In this document: piece after piece, positions 42,096 through 51,296 of the stretch | Position numbering within the stretch: the first letter of the stretch is position 1 | Layout: each line of letters starts with the position of its first letter | Assembly (NCBI GenBank): GCA_033856515.1 | Contig: JAWVEY010000020.1 | Coordinates: 83,009 to 147,008 of the forward strand | Origin: JALZKA01 sp033856515 | Lineage (GTDB): Bacteria > Actinomycetota > Thermoleophilia > Solirubrobacterales > 70-9 | Reading direction: 5' to 3' | DNA: 64,000 bases | Made by a program: the position numbers and the translations under genes | Notes under the pieces: model-generated | Seen by the model: only the letters and a program-made list of their open reading frames with translations | Database searches by the model: none | What the model was told of the DNA's origin: nothing

Positions 42096-43037
42096 CTAGG
42101 CGGCCAGCGCCGCCGGCGCCTCATCAAGGCCTAAAAAATCAGACTCGCCGGGGATGCTCTTCCGGTAGGCACACCAGCCTCTGAAGTTACCGCGCCAGGC
42201 CTCGCCTTCGTCCCCGGGGACGGGCTGCGCCTGATGCTCGAACGGAGACAGGTGCCCGCTTTCCAGCAGGCGGTCGTGGAGAGTGACGTCCGCCTCGTGG
42301 TCGCGGACGCCCGAGTGGGTGAGATAGCTGACGCGGGCGCACCTGCCGACTGAGATCCGAAGCGCCTTCTCAATCGGCACGTCCTCGCCGAGGTCGTCGG
42401 TCAGCGGAAGGTGCCATTCGTTGTCTGCGCACGCTGTCGGCACCGCCGATTCCAGTTGCTCCTTCATCCGGCACGCGATCTCGCGAATCTCGGGCTGGGC
42501 GTCGGGGTGAGTCCTGAGGTGCCAGAAGTTGTCCCACTCGGTGGCCGTGACGATGACTGTGTGCCACATGAAGGGCTCGAGCAGGCGGTTGGTGAGCTGC
42601 TTGTGGACGTTCAGCCATTCGTCGGACGTCTCCTTGTTCTCCAGCGCTTGAGCCAGAGCTTCGAACCGGCCCTGGACGCCACCATCGTCCGGGCCGAACT
42701 CCTTCGAAGTCAGGAGCGAGATGACGTTGTCCACGGCGTCATCCCGGGCCCTCAGCCACTGCTGCCTAGCCGCCTCCGCCTTGGCGCCGGACAGGTTTCG
42801 GCTGGCCTGCATGCCAGGCTGGTTCTCGCCGAACTCGGATGGGACAAACGGATCTTCGAGCACGAACCGCAGCTGTTTGATGACCGGAATTGCGCGAGAG
42901 CTCGCGGAGTTCCGGGAGAACACACGATGGGTGTTGAACTCGGGCAGGACCATGCGCGGGAATGTGATCTCGAAGGTGGTCAGGCGGTCGCCTCTGAGAG
43001 AGACCGAATCCGCGAGGATCTTTGATGCGTAGCTCAT
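42096..43037 (-). CDS. thyX: Divergent ThyX-type flavin-dependent thymidylate synthase
   Basis: 313 residues. ThyX converts dUMP to dTMP with folate and FAD. The core THRVFSRNSASSRAIPV is the phage-type version of the RHRxxS ThyX motif, and FPRMVLPEFNTHR leads into it. Later segments (WHTVIVTATEWDNFWHLRTHPDAQPEIREIACRM, then GRCARVSYLTH) fit the family. Thr replaces the first Arg of RHR. Length exceeds the usual ~230-260 residues. The form resembles those in phages and some actinobacteria, suggesting possible transfer. Convergent with the protease gene. Confidence 0.75.
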   Translation of the reverse strand: MSYASKILADSVSLRGDRLTTFEITFPRMVLPEFNTHRVFSRNSASSRAIPVIKQLRFVLEDPFVPSEFGENQPGMQASRNLSGAKAEAARQQWLRARDDAVDNVISLLTSKEFGPDDGGVQGRFEALAQALENKETSDEWLNVHKQLTNRLLEPFMWHTVIVTATEWDNFWHLRTHPDAQPEIREIACRMKEQLESAVPTACADNEWHLPLTDDLGEDVPIEKALRISVGRCARVSYLTHSGVRDHEADVTLHDRLLESGHLSPFEHQAQPVPGDEGEAWRGNFRGWCAYRKSIPGESDFLGLDEAPAALAA

Positions 43038-43171
43038 GGGCGCTTGCGAAACCTAGTTTCCAATCCGGATGGCACGGCCGGGGGATCATTCCCGCTATCT
43101 GGGTAAGAAGCGAAGCAGGTTTGGATGCGGCATACTCGAAAATCGGTAGCGTGGAACCAAGAGGGGAACCA

Positions 43172-43816
43172 ATGGCGACCGCTGACGAGATGGCTCCGTC
43201 AGAGCGCATACGGCTCGGGAGGCTCGGCGGTGCGCTCTTCATAATCGGCTCCTTGGCTGCCGCACCGGCAGCAGCCTTCTTAGAGCCGGCACCCGACGCG
43301 GCCGAGTATCTGATCGCAGTTGCCGCTGTGCTCGTCGGAGCGGCATTGATGGCCGCGCCGTGGGGCAGGCTCCCCGATCGTGCCCTCTATGGGGTATCGA
43401 TCCTTGCGACGGGCTACGTCGTCCTTGGGGCCAGTCTCTACAGCGACGACTTCGCCTTCTACCAGGTGCTGATCGCCGTCTATACCGCGTATGTCGTCAG
43501 GGAGCGCTCGGACTTTCTTTGGCTCATGGTGTTCTTCACCGTTGCGACTGTTGCCCCGCTCTTCTATGTGGACGAGGACATCAACGACCTGGCGCACCAC
43601 GTGCTGGTGACGCTTCCGGTGATGATCATCTCTGCGGCGGTGGTGCGCTATCTGCGCAACGCGCTAGCCAGGCGCGAGCTTCAGTACCGTCGCTTTGCTG
43701 TCGAGGCGGTGACCCTCGCCGAGCGCATCAGGGGCGGACCCGCTCCCGAACAGGAGGCAACGGCGGAGAACGTCGAGGAGCGCCTCGCGGAGCTCGCTTC
43801 GAAGACCCGCGACTGA
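43172..43816 (+). CDS. Membrane protein, sensor-like paralogue 2 of 3
   Basis: 214 residues from the ATG preceded by GAGGGG. Six membrane helices (RLGRLGGALFIIGSLAAAPAA through VTLPVMIISAAVVRYL), equivalent PWGRL motif and the cytoplasmic tail YRRFAVEAVTLAERI followed by a short acidic end. Homologous to the proteins at 40300 and 43918. The open frame runs on to 43022 without plausible sequence. No output domain. Confidence 0.7.
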   Translation: MATADEMAPSERIRLGRLGGALFIIGSLAAAPAAAFLEPAPDAAEYLIAVAAVLVGAALMAAPWGRLPDRALYGVSILATGYVVLGASLYSDDFAFYQVLIAVYTAYVVRERSDFLWLMVFFTVATVAPLFYVDEDINDLAHHVLVTLPVMIISAAVVRYLRNALARRELQYRRFAVEAVTLAERIRGGPAPEQEATAENVEERLAELASKTRD

Positions 43817-43917
43817 TCCAGCCGCTCGCGTTAACCGAAACTTCGCTTGATGGTGCGATGGTTGGACTGTCGTAAACGGAGTAACGGCGCGATATAAAGG
43901 GCGCTGGGTAAGTCGAT

Positions 43918-45099
43918 ATGAGGTCTGGGACGGTTAATTCCACCCTGACCCGCGGGTACGGAATGCTCGCGGGACTGGGAATCATCGGGGCCGCGGTTTT
44001 CGCGGTGCCCAGCACGCTGCTCCTTGAGCCTCTCCCTCCGGCCGAGGCATACCTATCGACGGTCGCCGCGCTCACAACGGGCCTGGTCTGCATGGCGCTG
44101 CCGTGGGAGCGCATGGATGGACGCTGGCTCCACCTGTTCGGCGTCCTCGCCACCGTCGAGGCAGCCTGGGCAGTTGCGGTCTTCGGACAGGCCTATCTCG
44201 CCCTCTACTTCCTAATCGCCGTCTCGATCGCGTACGTGACGCCGGACGCACGAAGTCTCGTGCCCCATCTCCTCTTGATCGGCCTGGCGATCTTCGGCCC
44301 AGCGGTCTACGGGCCCGAGGACGTGCGGTCGACGCTTCAGATGGGGCTCGTCGTCTATCCGCTCCTTGTCCTGACCGCGGGGATCTTCGCTTACCTGCGG
44401 CAGCGCATGGTCGCCGACCATCGTTCCTACCGTCTCTTCGCTGAAGAGACGCTCGCCCTCGCCGATCGGATTGCCGGGCGCCCACTCTCCCTGCAATCGG
44501 GCCCCGCCCGCGACCTCGACGACCTCCCGGACTGGTCCCGGTACCGCATCTCCGCACGCGCGTCGGCCGTGGCCGCCGCGATCTTCGCGGTGCCGCTCCT
44601 CACCGCCGGTCTGGCCACGGCAGGCGTGAAGCTGCCCAGCTTCGCGGCTGACACCTTTGGGGACGTCGGGATCGAGCTTCCAAATCAGGGTTCAGCGTCG
44701 GACGAAGTCGAGGCGGTGACCACCGAACAGTCTGCCCCTGCCGACGACACGCGGGCGAGTAACGGAGGTTCCGAGGCCGCGGCCAACTCCAAGGCAGGCG
44801 GTGCCAAGGAAGAGAACGTTCCGGGGCAACACGCCAAGAGCCAGGGCGCAGAGGATGGTCCGGACACCTCAGATGCGATTTCCGGGGGCGCCGCGGGCGC
44901 CGGCGAAGGTCCGTCTGCCTCCGGCTCTCCGGAAGCCGGTGCCGAGGGCGGGCCGACGGCTGACGGCATCGGCGGAGCCGGTGGCGAGGATGGCGAGGGT
45001 GGCTCGCTGAGCGAAGCGCTGGAGGACACCTTGAACGGCCTGAACGCCGTCCTGGGCGGGAAGGACGGGGAGAGCGCCGAGGAGTCGTCAGCCGAGTGA
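43918..45099 (+). CDS. Membrane protein, sensor-like paralogue 3 of 3 with long acidic tail
   Basis: 393 residues. The same six-helix core (GMLAGLGIIGAAVFAVPSTLLLEP, MALPWERMDGRWLHLFGVLA) and tail motif YRLFAEETLALADRI as its two upstream paralogues. It then adds a seventh membrane helix (about 218-240, SAVAAAIFAVPLLTAGLATAG) and about 150 residues of Gly/Ala/Ser/Glu-rich, presumably extracytoplasmic low-complexity sequence ending in a short amphipathic helix (LSEALEDTLNGLNAVLGG). TATAAA at 43892-43897 is a likely -10 box. Confidence 0.68.
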   Translation: MRSGTVNSTLTRGYGMLAGLGIIGAAVFAVPSTLLLEPLPPAEAYLSTVAALTTGLVCMALPWERMDGRWLHLFGVLATVEAAWAVAVFGQAYLALYFLIAVSIAYVTPDARSLVPHLLLIGLAIFGPAVYGPEDVRSTLQMGLVVYPLLVLTAGIFAYLRQRMVADHRSYRLFAEETLALADRIAGRPLSLQSGPARDLDDLPDWSRYRISARASAVAAAIFAVPLLTAGLATAGVKLPSFAADTFGDVGIELPNQGSASDEVEAVTTEQSAPADDTRASNGGSEAAANSKAGGAKEENVPGQHAKSQGAEDGPDTSDAISGGAAGAGEGPSASGSPEAGAEGGPTADGIGGAGGEDGEGGSLSEALEDTLNGLNAVLGGKDGESAEESSAE

Positions 45100-46638
45100 C
45101 GAGGTGATTGCCTCGCCGGTCCCGGAGACGAAGTCGACCAGCGGCGAGGGCAGGATCCCGAAAAAGACGACGGCGAAGGCCGCAATGAGGCTGAAGCCGA
45201 TGATGACGCGGCAGCGGATGCCCCCGAGCCTTCTCCCTTCAGCCTCATCCGAGCCGCCTGCCATCGCAGGCAGAGCCCGGTGGCCAGCCTCGGGCGTCGG
45301 GTCGGAGAGGTATGCCGGACGCATCCACACCGCGGCGATCACCCGCAGGTAGTACGCGAGCGAGATCATCGTGCCGATCGCGATCATCACGCCGAGCCAC
45401 GTGAAATCGGCTGCCACGGAAGCCTCGATCAGATAGAGCTTGCCGATGAACCCTGCCGTCCCCGGCAGGCCCGCCAGGCCGAGCATCGCGATCGTGAGCG
45501 GCCACGCCAGCAGCGGGCGCTCGCGACCGAGCCCCTGAACAGAGCGGATGTCATCGCCAAAGCCGGTCTCCCTCTCCCGGATCGTGATCACCGAGAACGC
45601 CGCGAGGTTCATGAACGCGTACGCCACGAGATAGAAGAAGAGCGCTTCGATGCCGGCCTCGTTCGCCGCGACGATTCCCACCAGCATGTATCCCGCCTGG
45701 GCTATCCCGGAGTAGCCGAGGAGGCGCTTGAGCGAGCTCTGGGTAAGCGCGCCGACGTTGCCGACGATGATCGAGACCGCCGCGAGCGCCGCAAGCGCCG
45801 GCTGCCAATCGCCTACGGTGGGGCCGAGCGCAACCTCGAAGAAGCGCGCGAAGACGGCGAACGCCGCTGCCTTGGTCGCCACCGCCATAAAGGCCGTGAC
45901 CGGGGTCGGAGCGCCCTGGTAGACGTCGGGCGTCCACTGGTGGAACGGTGCGATCGACAGCTTGAATGCGAGCCCGGTGGCCGTCAGCGCGACGCCGATC
46001 AGGATCAGGGGGTCGTCGGCGAGGCCGGCGCCGATGCCCTCGCGGATACCCGTGAAGTCGGTTGAGCCCGAGCCGCCGTAGATGAAGGCGAGGCCGTAGA
46101 GAAGCGTGGCCGAGCCGAGGCTCCCGACGATCAGGTACTTAAGGCCCGATTCGAGCGAGGTCCGGCGCCGAAGGGCCGAGCCGCACAGGACGTAGAGGGG
46201 CACTGACAGGAGCTCTAGTCCCACGAAGAAGACGACGAGGTTCTGCGCCATCGCGAGGATCGTCATGCCCAGTACCGATGCGATCAGGAGCGCCTGGAAC
46301 TCTCCGTGGCCACCTGGGCCGGGCGCCCGGTCGGCCGCCTCCTCCCGCCAGCTCAACGGGATGACGAAAACGGCACAGCCGATGCAGATCAGGGTCGCGA
46401 CCAGTGCCAGATCGTCGAGGCGAAGCGCGCCCGCCACGAGGTCCTTCTCTTCGCCCATCTGCCAGATCGCAAGCCCGGCGGCCGCGCCGTAGGCCAGGAA
46501 GCTCGCCGCCGACACGAAGGTGCGCTGCCCACGGCTCACGAGGCCCGCGAGGAGCACGACCACGAGCCCGCCCGTGAGCGCGATGATCACGGACATGCCC
46601 GCGTAATCGATCTCCGGGGCGGTAAAGGCGAGGCTCAT
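45088..46638 (-). CDS. nuoN: NADH-quinone oxidoreductase subunit N
   Basis: 516 residues, about 14 helices. Proton-pumping antiporter-like membrane subunit of complex I. Typical segments: FFVGLELLSVPLYVLCGSALRRRTSLESGLKYLIVGSLGSA, the lysine helix FKLSIAPFHQWTPDVYQGAPTPVTAFMAV and LGYSGIAQAGYMLVG. Its ATG overlaps the nuoM stop by ATGA. Last gene of nuoJKLMN; the 3' end overlaps the convergent paralogue-3 gene by 12 nt. Confidence 0.96.
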   Translation of the reverse strand: MSLAFTAPEIDYAGMSVIIALTGGLVVVLLAGLVSRGQRTFVSAASFLAYGAAAGLAIWQMGEEKDLVAGALRLDDLALVATLICIGCAVFVIPLSWREEAADRAPGPGGHGEFQALLIASVLGMTILAMAQNLVVFFVGLELLSVPLYVLCGSALRRRTSLESGLKYLIVGSLGSATLLYGLAFIYGGSGSTDFTGIREGIGAGLADDPLILIGVALTATGLAFKLSIAPFHQWTPDVYQGAPTPVTAFMAVATKAAAFAVFARFFEVALGPTVGDWQPALAALAAVSIIVGNVGALTQSSLKRLLGYSGIAQAGYMLVGIVAANEAGIEALFFYLVAYAFMNLAAFSVITIRERETGFGDDIRSVQGLGRERPLLAWPLTIAMLGLAGLPGTAGFIGKLYLIEASVAADFTWLGVMIAIGTMISLAYYLRVIAAVWMRPAYLSDPTPEAGHRALPAMAGGSDEAEGRRLGGIRCRVIIGFSLIAAFAVVFFGILPSPLVDFVSGTGEAITSSLG

Positions 46639-48125
46639 GGGCGCGCCGCCAACTCTGATTCTTCTTGCGCGGTCGTGACGGCGCCCACCTTGTCCTGAAC
46701 GGACGCCTCACCCCGCTGCAGGATCAACGTGGGATAGAGCGCGATGCCGACGATCACCAGGACGAGCGGGACGAGGACGGACGCGTCGCGAAGGCTCATC
46801 TCGCGCGACTCGACGCCATCCGGAAGCCGGTTGTGCATCGTCTTCTGGTACATGCGAAGCGCGTAGAAGGCGGCCATGGCAACGCCGGCCATCGCGATCA
46901 CCGCAAACGCTGTCTGGTCGTCGAAGAGGCCGTTCAGGATGTAGAACTCGCCGATGAAGTTCGCCGACCCGGGCATGGCGAGCGTCGCCAGGGTGACGAT
47001 CAGGAACGCGAGCGCCAGCACTGGGGCGCGCATCGCGGCGCCGCCCATCTCGCGCAGGTCCTCGGTCCCGTAGCGCTCGGCGAGAATCGCGATGATCAGG
47101 AAGATCGGCGCCACGACAAGGCCGTGGTTGACCATCTGGAGCACGGAGCCGTTCGCCCCGTCGGCGCTCAGCGAGAAGATCCCGAGCGTGATGAAGCCGA
47201 GCTGGGCGATCGACGAGTAACCGGCGACCAGGCGCACGTTCGTCTGGGTGAACGCCATCGCCGAGCCGTAGATGACGGAGAGCAAGGCGAGCACCAGGAT
47301 CAGGTCCTGGAACTCGACGGTGGCGTCGGGGAAGATCGGCAGCGCCACCCGCAGGAAGCCGTAGGCCGCGACCTTTGGCAGGACGCCCGAGAGCAGGGCG
47401 AGGACCGGTAGGGGCGCGGCGCGATAGGCGTCAGGCATCCACCCGTGGAGTGGGAAGGAGGGCATCTTGACCAGGAAGGCCGCGGCGAAGAACAGGAAGA
47501 TCCACTCCTGGCTTCCCTCGGGCAGGACGTTCGCGCGGAGGTCCGCCATCGCGAACGAAAGCTCGCCCGTGTTTTCCGCGGTCAGGACCGCCGCGGCGAT
47601 GGCCGCGACCAGCATGAGCAGCGAACCGACGAGCGTGTAGACCATCATCTTGATCGTCGCCCGCACGCGGTCGCCGGTGCCGTAGCTGCCGACCAGGAAG
47701 AAGAACGGGACCAGCATCAGGTCGAAGAAGAGGACGAAGAGCAGGAGGTCCTGTGCCAGGAAGGCGCCCATGACCGCGAACTCGCCGATCCCGAGCATGA
47801 GGAAGTAGTTCTTCGGGCGGTCCGGAAGCCGCCAAGCCGACCAGGCGAAGGTCGCGGCCCAAAGCAACGCGGTCATCACGACCAGGAAAAGGCTGATGCC
47901 GTCGATGCCAAGCTGGAAGCGCACCCCGAGGCCGGGGATCCAGCTCTCGTCCACCACGTATTGGAGCCCGGGGACGCCGGTGTCGAAGCCGACGACCAGG
48001 GCGATGGTGAGGCCCAGAGTGACGAGCGAGCCGAGCACGGAGAGCGGCGCCGAGAATCGCGCGGGGAGGAGCGCCGCGACGATCGCGACGCCAAGCGGCA
48101 CGCAGAGAATGGCGATAAGCATCAA
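46635..48125 (-). CDS. nuoM: NADH-quinone oxidoreductase subunit M
   Basis: 496 residues. Antiporter-like membrane subunit of complex I. Recognised by GIDGISLFLVVMTALLW, FFDLMLVPFFFLVGSYG, VKMPSFPLHGWMPDAYRAAPLPV and VAGYSSIAQLGFITLGIF. Overlaps nuoL and nuoN by 4 nt on each side. Confidence 0.96.
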   Translation of the reverse strand: MMLIAILCVPLGVAIVAALLPARFSAPLSVLGSLVTLGLTIALVVGFDTGVPGLQYVVDESWIPGLGVRFQLGIDGISLFLVVMTALLWAATFAWSAWRLPDRPKNYFLMLGIGEFAVMGAFLAQDLLLFVLFFDLMLVPFFFLVGSYGTGDRVRATIKMMVYTLVGSLLMLVAAIAAAVLTAENTGELSFAMADLRANVLPEGSQEWIFLFFAAAFLVKMPSFPLHGWMPDAYRAAPLPVLALLSGVLPKVAAYGFLRVALPIFPDATVEFQDLILVLALLSVIYGSAMAFTQTNVRLVAGYSSIAQLGFITLGIFSLSADGANGSVLQMVNHGLVVAPIFLIIAILAERYGTEDLREMGGAAMRAPVLALAFLIVTLATLAMPGSANFIGEFYILNGLFDDQTAFAVIAMAGVAMAAFYALRMYQKTMHNRLPDGVESREMSLRDASVLVPLVLVIVGIALYPTLILQRGEASVQDKVGAVTTAQEESELAARP

Positions 48126-50128
48126 CTACTCACCACCAGGAAGTACAGGGCGAGCGCTGCGAAGCCGCCCAGGACGAGCAGCGCATACGCGCGCACAAAG
48201 CCCGACTGCGCCCCGCGGACAAGGAGCCCGACCTCGCGGACGGCGCCGACGGTCGCGCTGACGATCCCGTCGACGAGGACGCGCTCGATCACGTTGTTGA
48301 AGAACTGGCCTATCCGGATGACCGGGCGGTAGACCAGGAAGTCGATGATCTCGTCGAAGTACCACTTGTGCTGGAGGAATCCGTGGACGCCCTCCATGCG
48401 CGAGCGCAGACGGCCGGTCAGGCCAGGCCGTCTTACGTACGCGAGGTAGGCCAGACCGATCCCTGCAATCGAGAGGAACCCTCCGACCAGGAGGCCGAGG
48501 TAGGCCGATTCATCAGACGGGACGATGTGGAACAGCGCCGAGTCCTCGAACGACCCCGCGAGGAATTCCTCGATTGAGTCCGTGATCCCCGGCAGCTGGA
48601 AGACGCCGGCGACGATCGAGAGGAACGCCAGGACGGCCATGGCGATCTTCATTCCGGGCGCGCGTTCGGCGATGTGGTGCTCGGAGCCCGGGAAGCCGAC
48701 CTCCGTGTCCTCCATTTCGCCGGTCACAGGGTTCGCGTGCTCACCATGGTGGAGATGCCCTTCCTCGAGTTCCTTCGCCTCCGGGCAGGGGTCGCCCAGG
48801 ACCACCCGGAAGCCGATCCGGAACGCGTAGAAGGCGGTGAGGAATGCCGCGGCGTAGCCGCCGATGGCGAAGATCCAGTACATCCCGCCGCGCTCGGCGG
48901 CGAAGACCATGATCTCGTCCTTCGAGAAGAACCCGGACATGAGCGGGAAGCCTGCGAGCGCGAGGGCGCCGACGATCAGGGTGAACGAGGTGAAGGGCAT
49001 CGCCTTGCGGAAGCCAGCCATCCGGTCGATGTTCTGGTTCCCCGCCATCGCAGCGATGATCGAGCCGGCCGCCATGAAGAGGAGCGCCTTGAAGAACGCG
49101 TGGGTCATCAGGTGGAAGATCCCCGCCGTGTACGCGCCGATCGAGACGGCGACGATCATGTAGCCGATCTGGCTCATGGTCGAGTAGGCGATGATCCGTT
49201 TGAGGTCGGTGACGACCAGGGCGATCGTCGCGGCGACGATCAGTGTGGCCAGGCCGCCAAACGCGGCAATGTCCGCGGCAGTGGGTGCGAGCTCGAAGAG
49301 GGGGTGCATGCGGGCGATGAGGTAGACGCCGGCGGTGACCATGGTCGCGGCATGGATCAGCGCGGAGACGGGCGTTGGGCCCTCCATCGCGTCCGGAAGC
49401 CATGTGTGGAGCGGCAACTGCGCGGACTTCGCGAAGGCGCCCACCAGGAGGAGCAGGCAGATCGCGACGATCGTGCCGCTATCCGGATCGAAGTGGGACG
49501 GGGCCTCCTCGAACACGGTCAGGTAGTCGAACGCGCCGAACTCGCGGAAGATCAGGAACGCTGCGAGGACGAGCCCGATGTCCCCGATGACGTTGATCAC
49601 GAACGCCTTCATTCCCGCGGTCGTGGCGGTGTTGCGCCGGTACCAGAACGAGATCAGCGCGTACGACGCAAAGCCGACGAACGCCCACCCCACGACCAGC
49701 AGGACGAAGTTGCCCGCCAGGACCAGGAGCAGCATCGAGAAGACGAAGAAGTTGAGGTAGGCGAAGAACCGGGTGTACCCCTGGTCGGAGACCATGTACG
49801 CGCTCGCGTAGAGGTGGATGAGCATCGACACCCCTGAGACCACGAGGCACATCACCACCGAGAGCGGGTCCACCAGGATCCCCAGCTGGATGTCGAGGCC
49901 GACCGAGGTCGCGTAGTCCCAGGCCGTGGAGGTGAGCTGGCGGGCGTCTTCGGGCTCGCCCAACATCACGACGAATGCCCCGATCGAGCTCGCGAACGAG
50001 AGAGCGATCGCGCCCGTCCCGATCAACCCCGCGGTGCGACCGCTCCAGCGGCGGTAACCGAGGCCGATCAGGATCGATCCCGCCAGCGGGAAGATCAGGA
50101 CCAGCCAGGCGAAGCCAGTGGCGCTCAT
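48122..50128 (-). CDS. nuoL: NADH-quinone oxidoreductase subunit L
   Basis: 668 residues. Largest antiporter-like subunit, with the C-terminal lateral helix. Signatures: GWAFVGFASYALISFWY, AKSAQLPLHTWLPDAMEGPTPVSALIHAATMVTAGVYL, AYSTMSQIGYMIVA, MTHAFFKALLFMAAGSII. A cytoplasmic or periplasmic loop near residues 455-485 is His/Glu-rich (EEGHLHHGEHANPVTG). Overlaps nuoK by ATGA. Confidence 0.96.
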   Translation of the reverse strand: MSATGFAWLVLIFPLAGSILIGLGYRRWSGRTAGLIGTGAIALSFASSIGAFVVMLGEPEDARQLTSTAWDYATSVGLDIQLGILVDPLSVVMCLVVSGVSMLIHLYASAYMVSDQGYTRFFAYLNFFVFSMLLLVLAGNFVLLVVGWAFVGFASYALISFWYRRNTATTAGMKAFVINVIGDIGLVLAAFLIFREFGAFDYLTVFEEAPSHFDPDSGTIVAICLLLLVGAFAKSAQLPLHTWLPDAMEGPTPVSALIHAATMVTAGVYLIARMHPLFELAPTAADIAAFGGLATLIVAATIALVVTDLKRIIAYSTMSQIGYMIVAVSIGAYTAGIFHLMTHAFFKALLFMAAGSIIAAMAGNQNIDRMAGFRKAMPFTSFTLIVGALALAGFPLMSGFFSKDEIMVFAAERGGMYWIFAIGGYAAAFLTAFYAFRIGFRVVLGDPCPEAKELEEGHLHHGEHANPVTGEMEDTEVGFPGSEHHIAERAPGMKIAMAVLAFLSIVAGVFQLPGITDSIEEFLAGSFEDSALFHIVPSDESAYLGLLVGGFLSIAGIGLAYLAYVRRPGLTGRLRSRMEGVHGFLQHKWYFDEIIDFLVYRPVIRIGQFFNNVIERVLVDGIVSATVGAVREVGLLVRGAQSGFVRAYALLVLGGFAALALYFLVVSS

Positions 50129-50424
50129 CCCTTGAGGCCCCGGAGCTCATCGACGTTGAGCGGCACCCGTCGGCGGAACATCGCGACGATCAGGCCCAGC
50201 CCGACGACGACCTCGCAGGCGGCGACCACCATCACGACGAGGGCAAAGACCTGCCCGTCCTGAGTGCCCGTCGAGCGCGCGAAGGCCAGCAGGGCGAGGT
50301 TGCCCGCGTTCAACATCAACTCGAGGCACAGGAGGACCACCAGGGGGCTCCTTCTCAGGAGAACGCCTGTCGCCCCGATCGCGAACAGCATCGCCGACAG
50401 GACCAGATACCACTCAACCGCCAA
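50125..50424 (-). CDS. nuoK: NADH-quinone oxidoreductase subunit K
   Basis: 99 residues from a TTG at 50424, the family's normal length; a longer frame to 50445 would add seven basic residues inside nuoJ. Three helices: VEWYLVLSAMLFAIGATGVLLRR, VVLLCLELMLNAGNLALLAFA (with the conserved membrane Glu in LELMLNA) and FALVVMVVAACEVVVGLGLIVAMFRRR (second conserved Glu). Its start overlaps the nuoJ 3' end by 11 nt. Confidence 0.93.
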   Translation of the reverse strand: MAVEWYLVLSAMLFAIGATGVLLRRSPLVVLLCLELMLNAGNLALLAFARSTGTQDGQVFALVVMVVAACEVVVGLGLIVAMFRRRVPLNVDELRGLKG

Positions 50425-50944
50425 CGCTTGCCGCCTCCTCTTCACGTTTGCGGGCGGCGAGGACCACGGCGCCCACGGCCGCGATCAGAAGCAGGATCGA
50501 GGCGGCCTCGAAGGCGACCAAGAACCGTTCGAGCATGAGCGTGCCGATCGCCTCGGGAGATCCGAACCCGAGCGGGACCGTCGGCCCCTCCTCGCCGATC
50601 GCCTTGAGCCCGGTGCCGAGGATCGCGATCGAGAGCTCGACGAAGAGCGCGACGGCCAGGACGGGGGCCAGGAACCTCTGGCCCGTGATCGGCTCCCACT
50701 CGGGCTCCTCGACGCCGCCGACGTAGGCGGCGACGAACACGTAGAGCACCATCACGGCTCCGGCGTAGACCACGACCTGGGCTGCGGCGATGAACTCGGC
50801 GTGGAGGGTCAGGAAGAGCCCTGCGAGCGCCACCAGGTGGACGACCAGGGCGAGCACGCTGTAGAAGGGATTCTTGAGCGCGACCACCGCAATCGCGCCG
50901 CCCAGGGCGCCGATTGCGCCAGCGAAGAACACCACCTCTTCCAT
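50414..50944 (-). CDS. nuoJ: NADH-quinone oxidoreductase subunit J
   Basis: 176 residues, five helices: VVFFAGAIGALGGAIAVVALKNPFYSVLALVVHLVALAGLFLTL and AQVVVYAGAVMVLYVFV. Membrane arm of complex I. The first gene of this block: normally nuoI would precede it directly, but here nuoI is about 12.9 kb upstream and nuoJ has its own TAGGAT box 8 nt before its ATG. Confidence 0.95.
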   Translation of the reverse strand: MEEVVFFAGAIGALGGAIAVVALKNPFYSVLALVVHLVALAGLFLTLHAEFIAAAQVVVYAGAVMVLYVFVAAYVGGVEEPEWEPITGQRFLAPVLAVALFVELSIAILGTGLKAIGEEGPTVPLGFGSPEAIGTLMLERFLVAFEAASILLLIAAVGAVVLAARKREEEAASVGG

Positions 50945-50952
50945 CGGCCCGC

Positions 50953-50958
50953 ATCCTA
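50953..50958 (-). promoter_or_regulatory. -10-like box TAGGAT for leaderless nuoJ
   Basis: Minus-strand TAGGAT ends 8 nt before the nuoJ ATG; no Shine-Dalgarno sequence. It implies nuoJKLMN has its own promoter. The rest of the gap up to 51296 holds only the palindrome at 51043; no gene was seen in it. Confidence 0.5.
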
Positions 50959-51042
50959 TTCGCGGCGGCTTGCCTGCGAGTAAGGCGGGAGGGCCCTGAG
51001 GCGGACTCGCGACAGGCGCCGATGGCGATGACTAAGGGATAG

Positions 51043-51077
51043 TCCAAAAGGCGCCCCTATAGGGGCTTCAAATGGAC
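51043..51077. repeat. Nested palindrome related to the 44-bp element (copy 3)
   Basis: Perfect 14-bp inner palindrome GCCCCTATAGGGGC (51053-51066) with short outer GTCC and GGAC arms. It shares with copies 1 and 2 the central CCTATAGG and the outer GTCC/GGAC spacing, but not the rest of the sequence. It lies downstream of the minus-strand frameshifted lipoprotein gene. Confidence 0.5.
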
Positions 51078-51296
51078 GATCGCCGAGCAAGGCGCTTTCG
51101 TCCGAAGCGGGATACTTTCCAAATGGGTTTCTGGGCAAACTCGTGGACCGCATCGACGCGAAGGTCGATCGCCCGCCGACCAGAGCGTCCTTCGGGGCGA
51201 ACGCAATCCCGGAAGCGAGTCGATGATCGAAGCTGACTCGCCGGACGCATCTCAAGATGCTGCGCAAAACGTGCGCCGGGAGCGCGAACGGCGACG

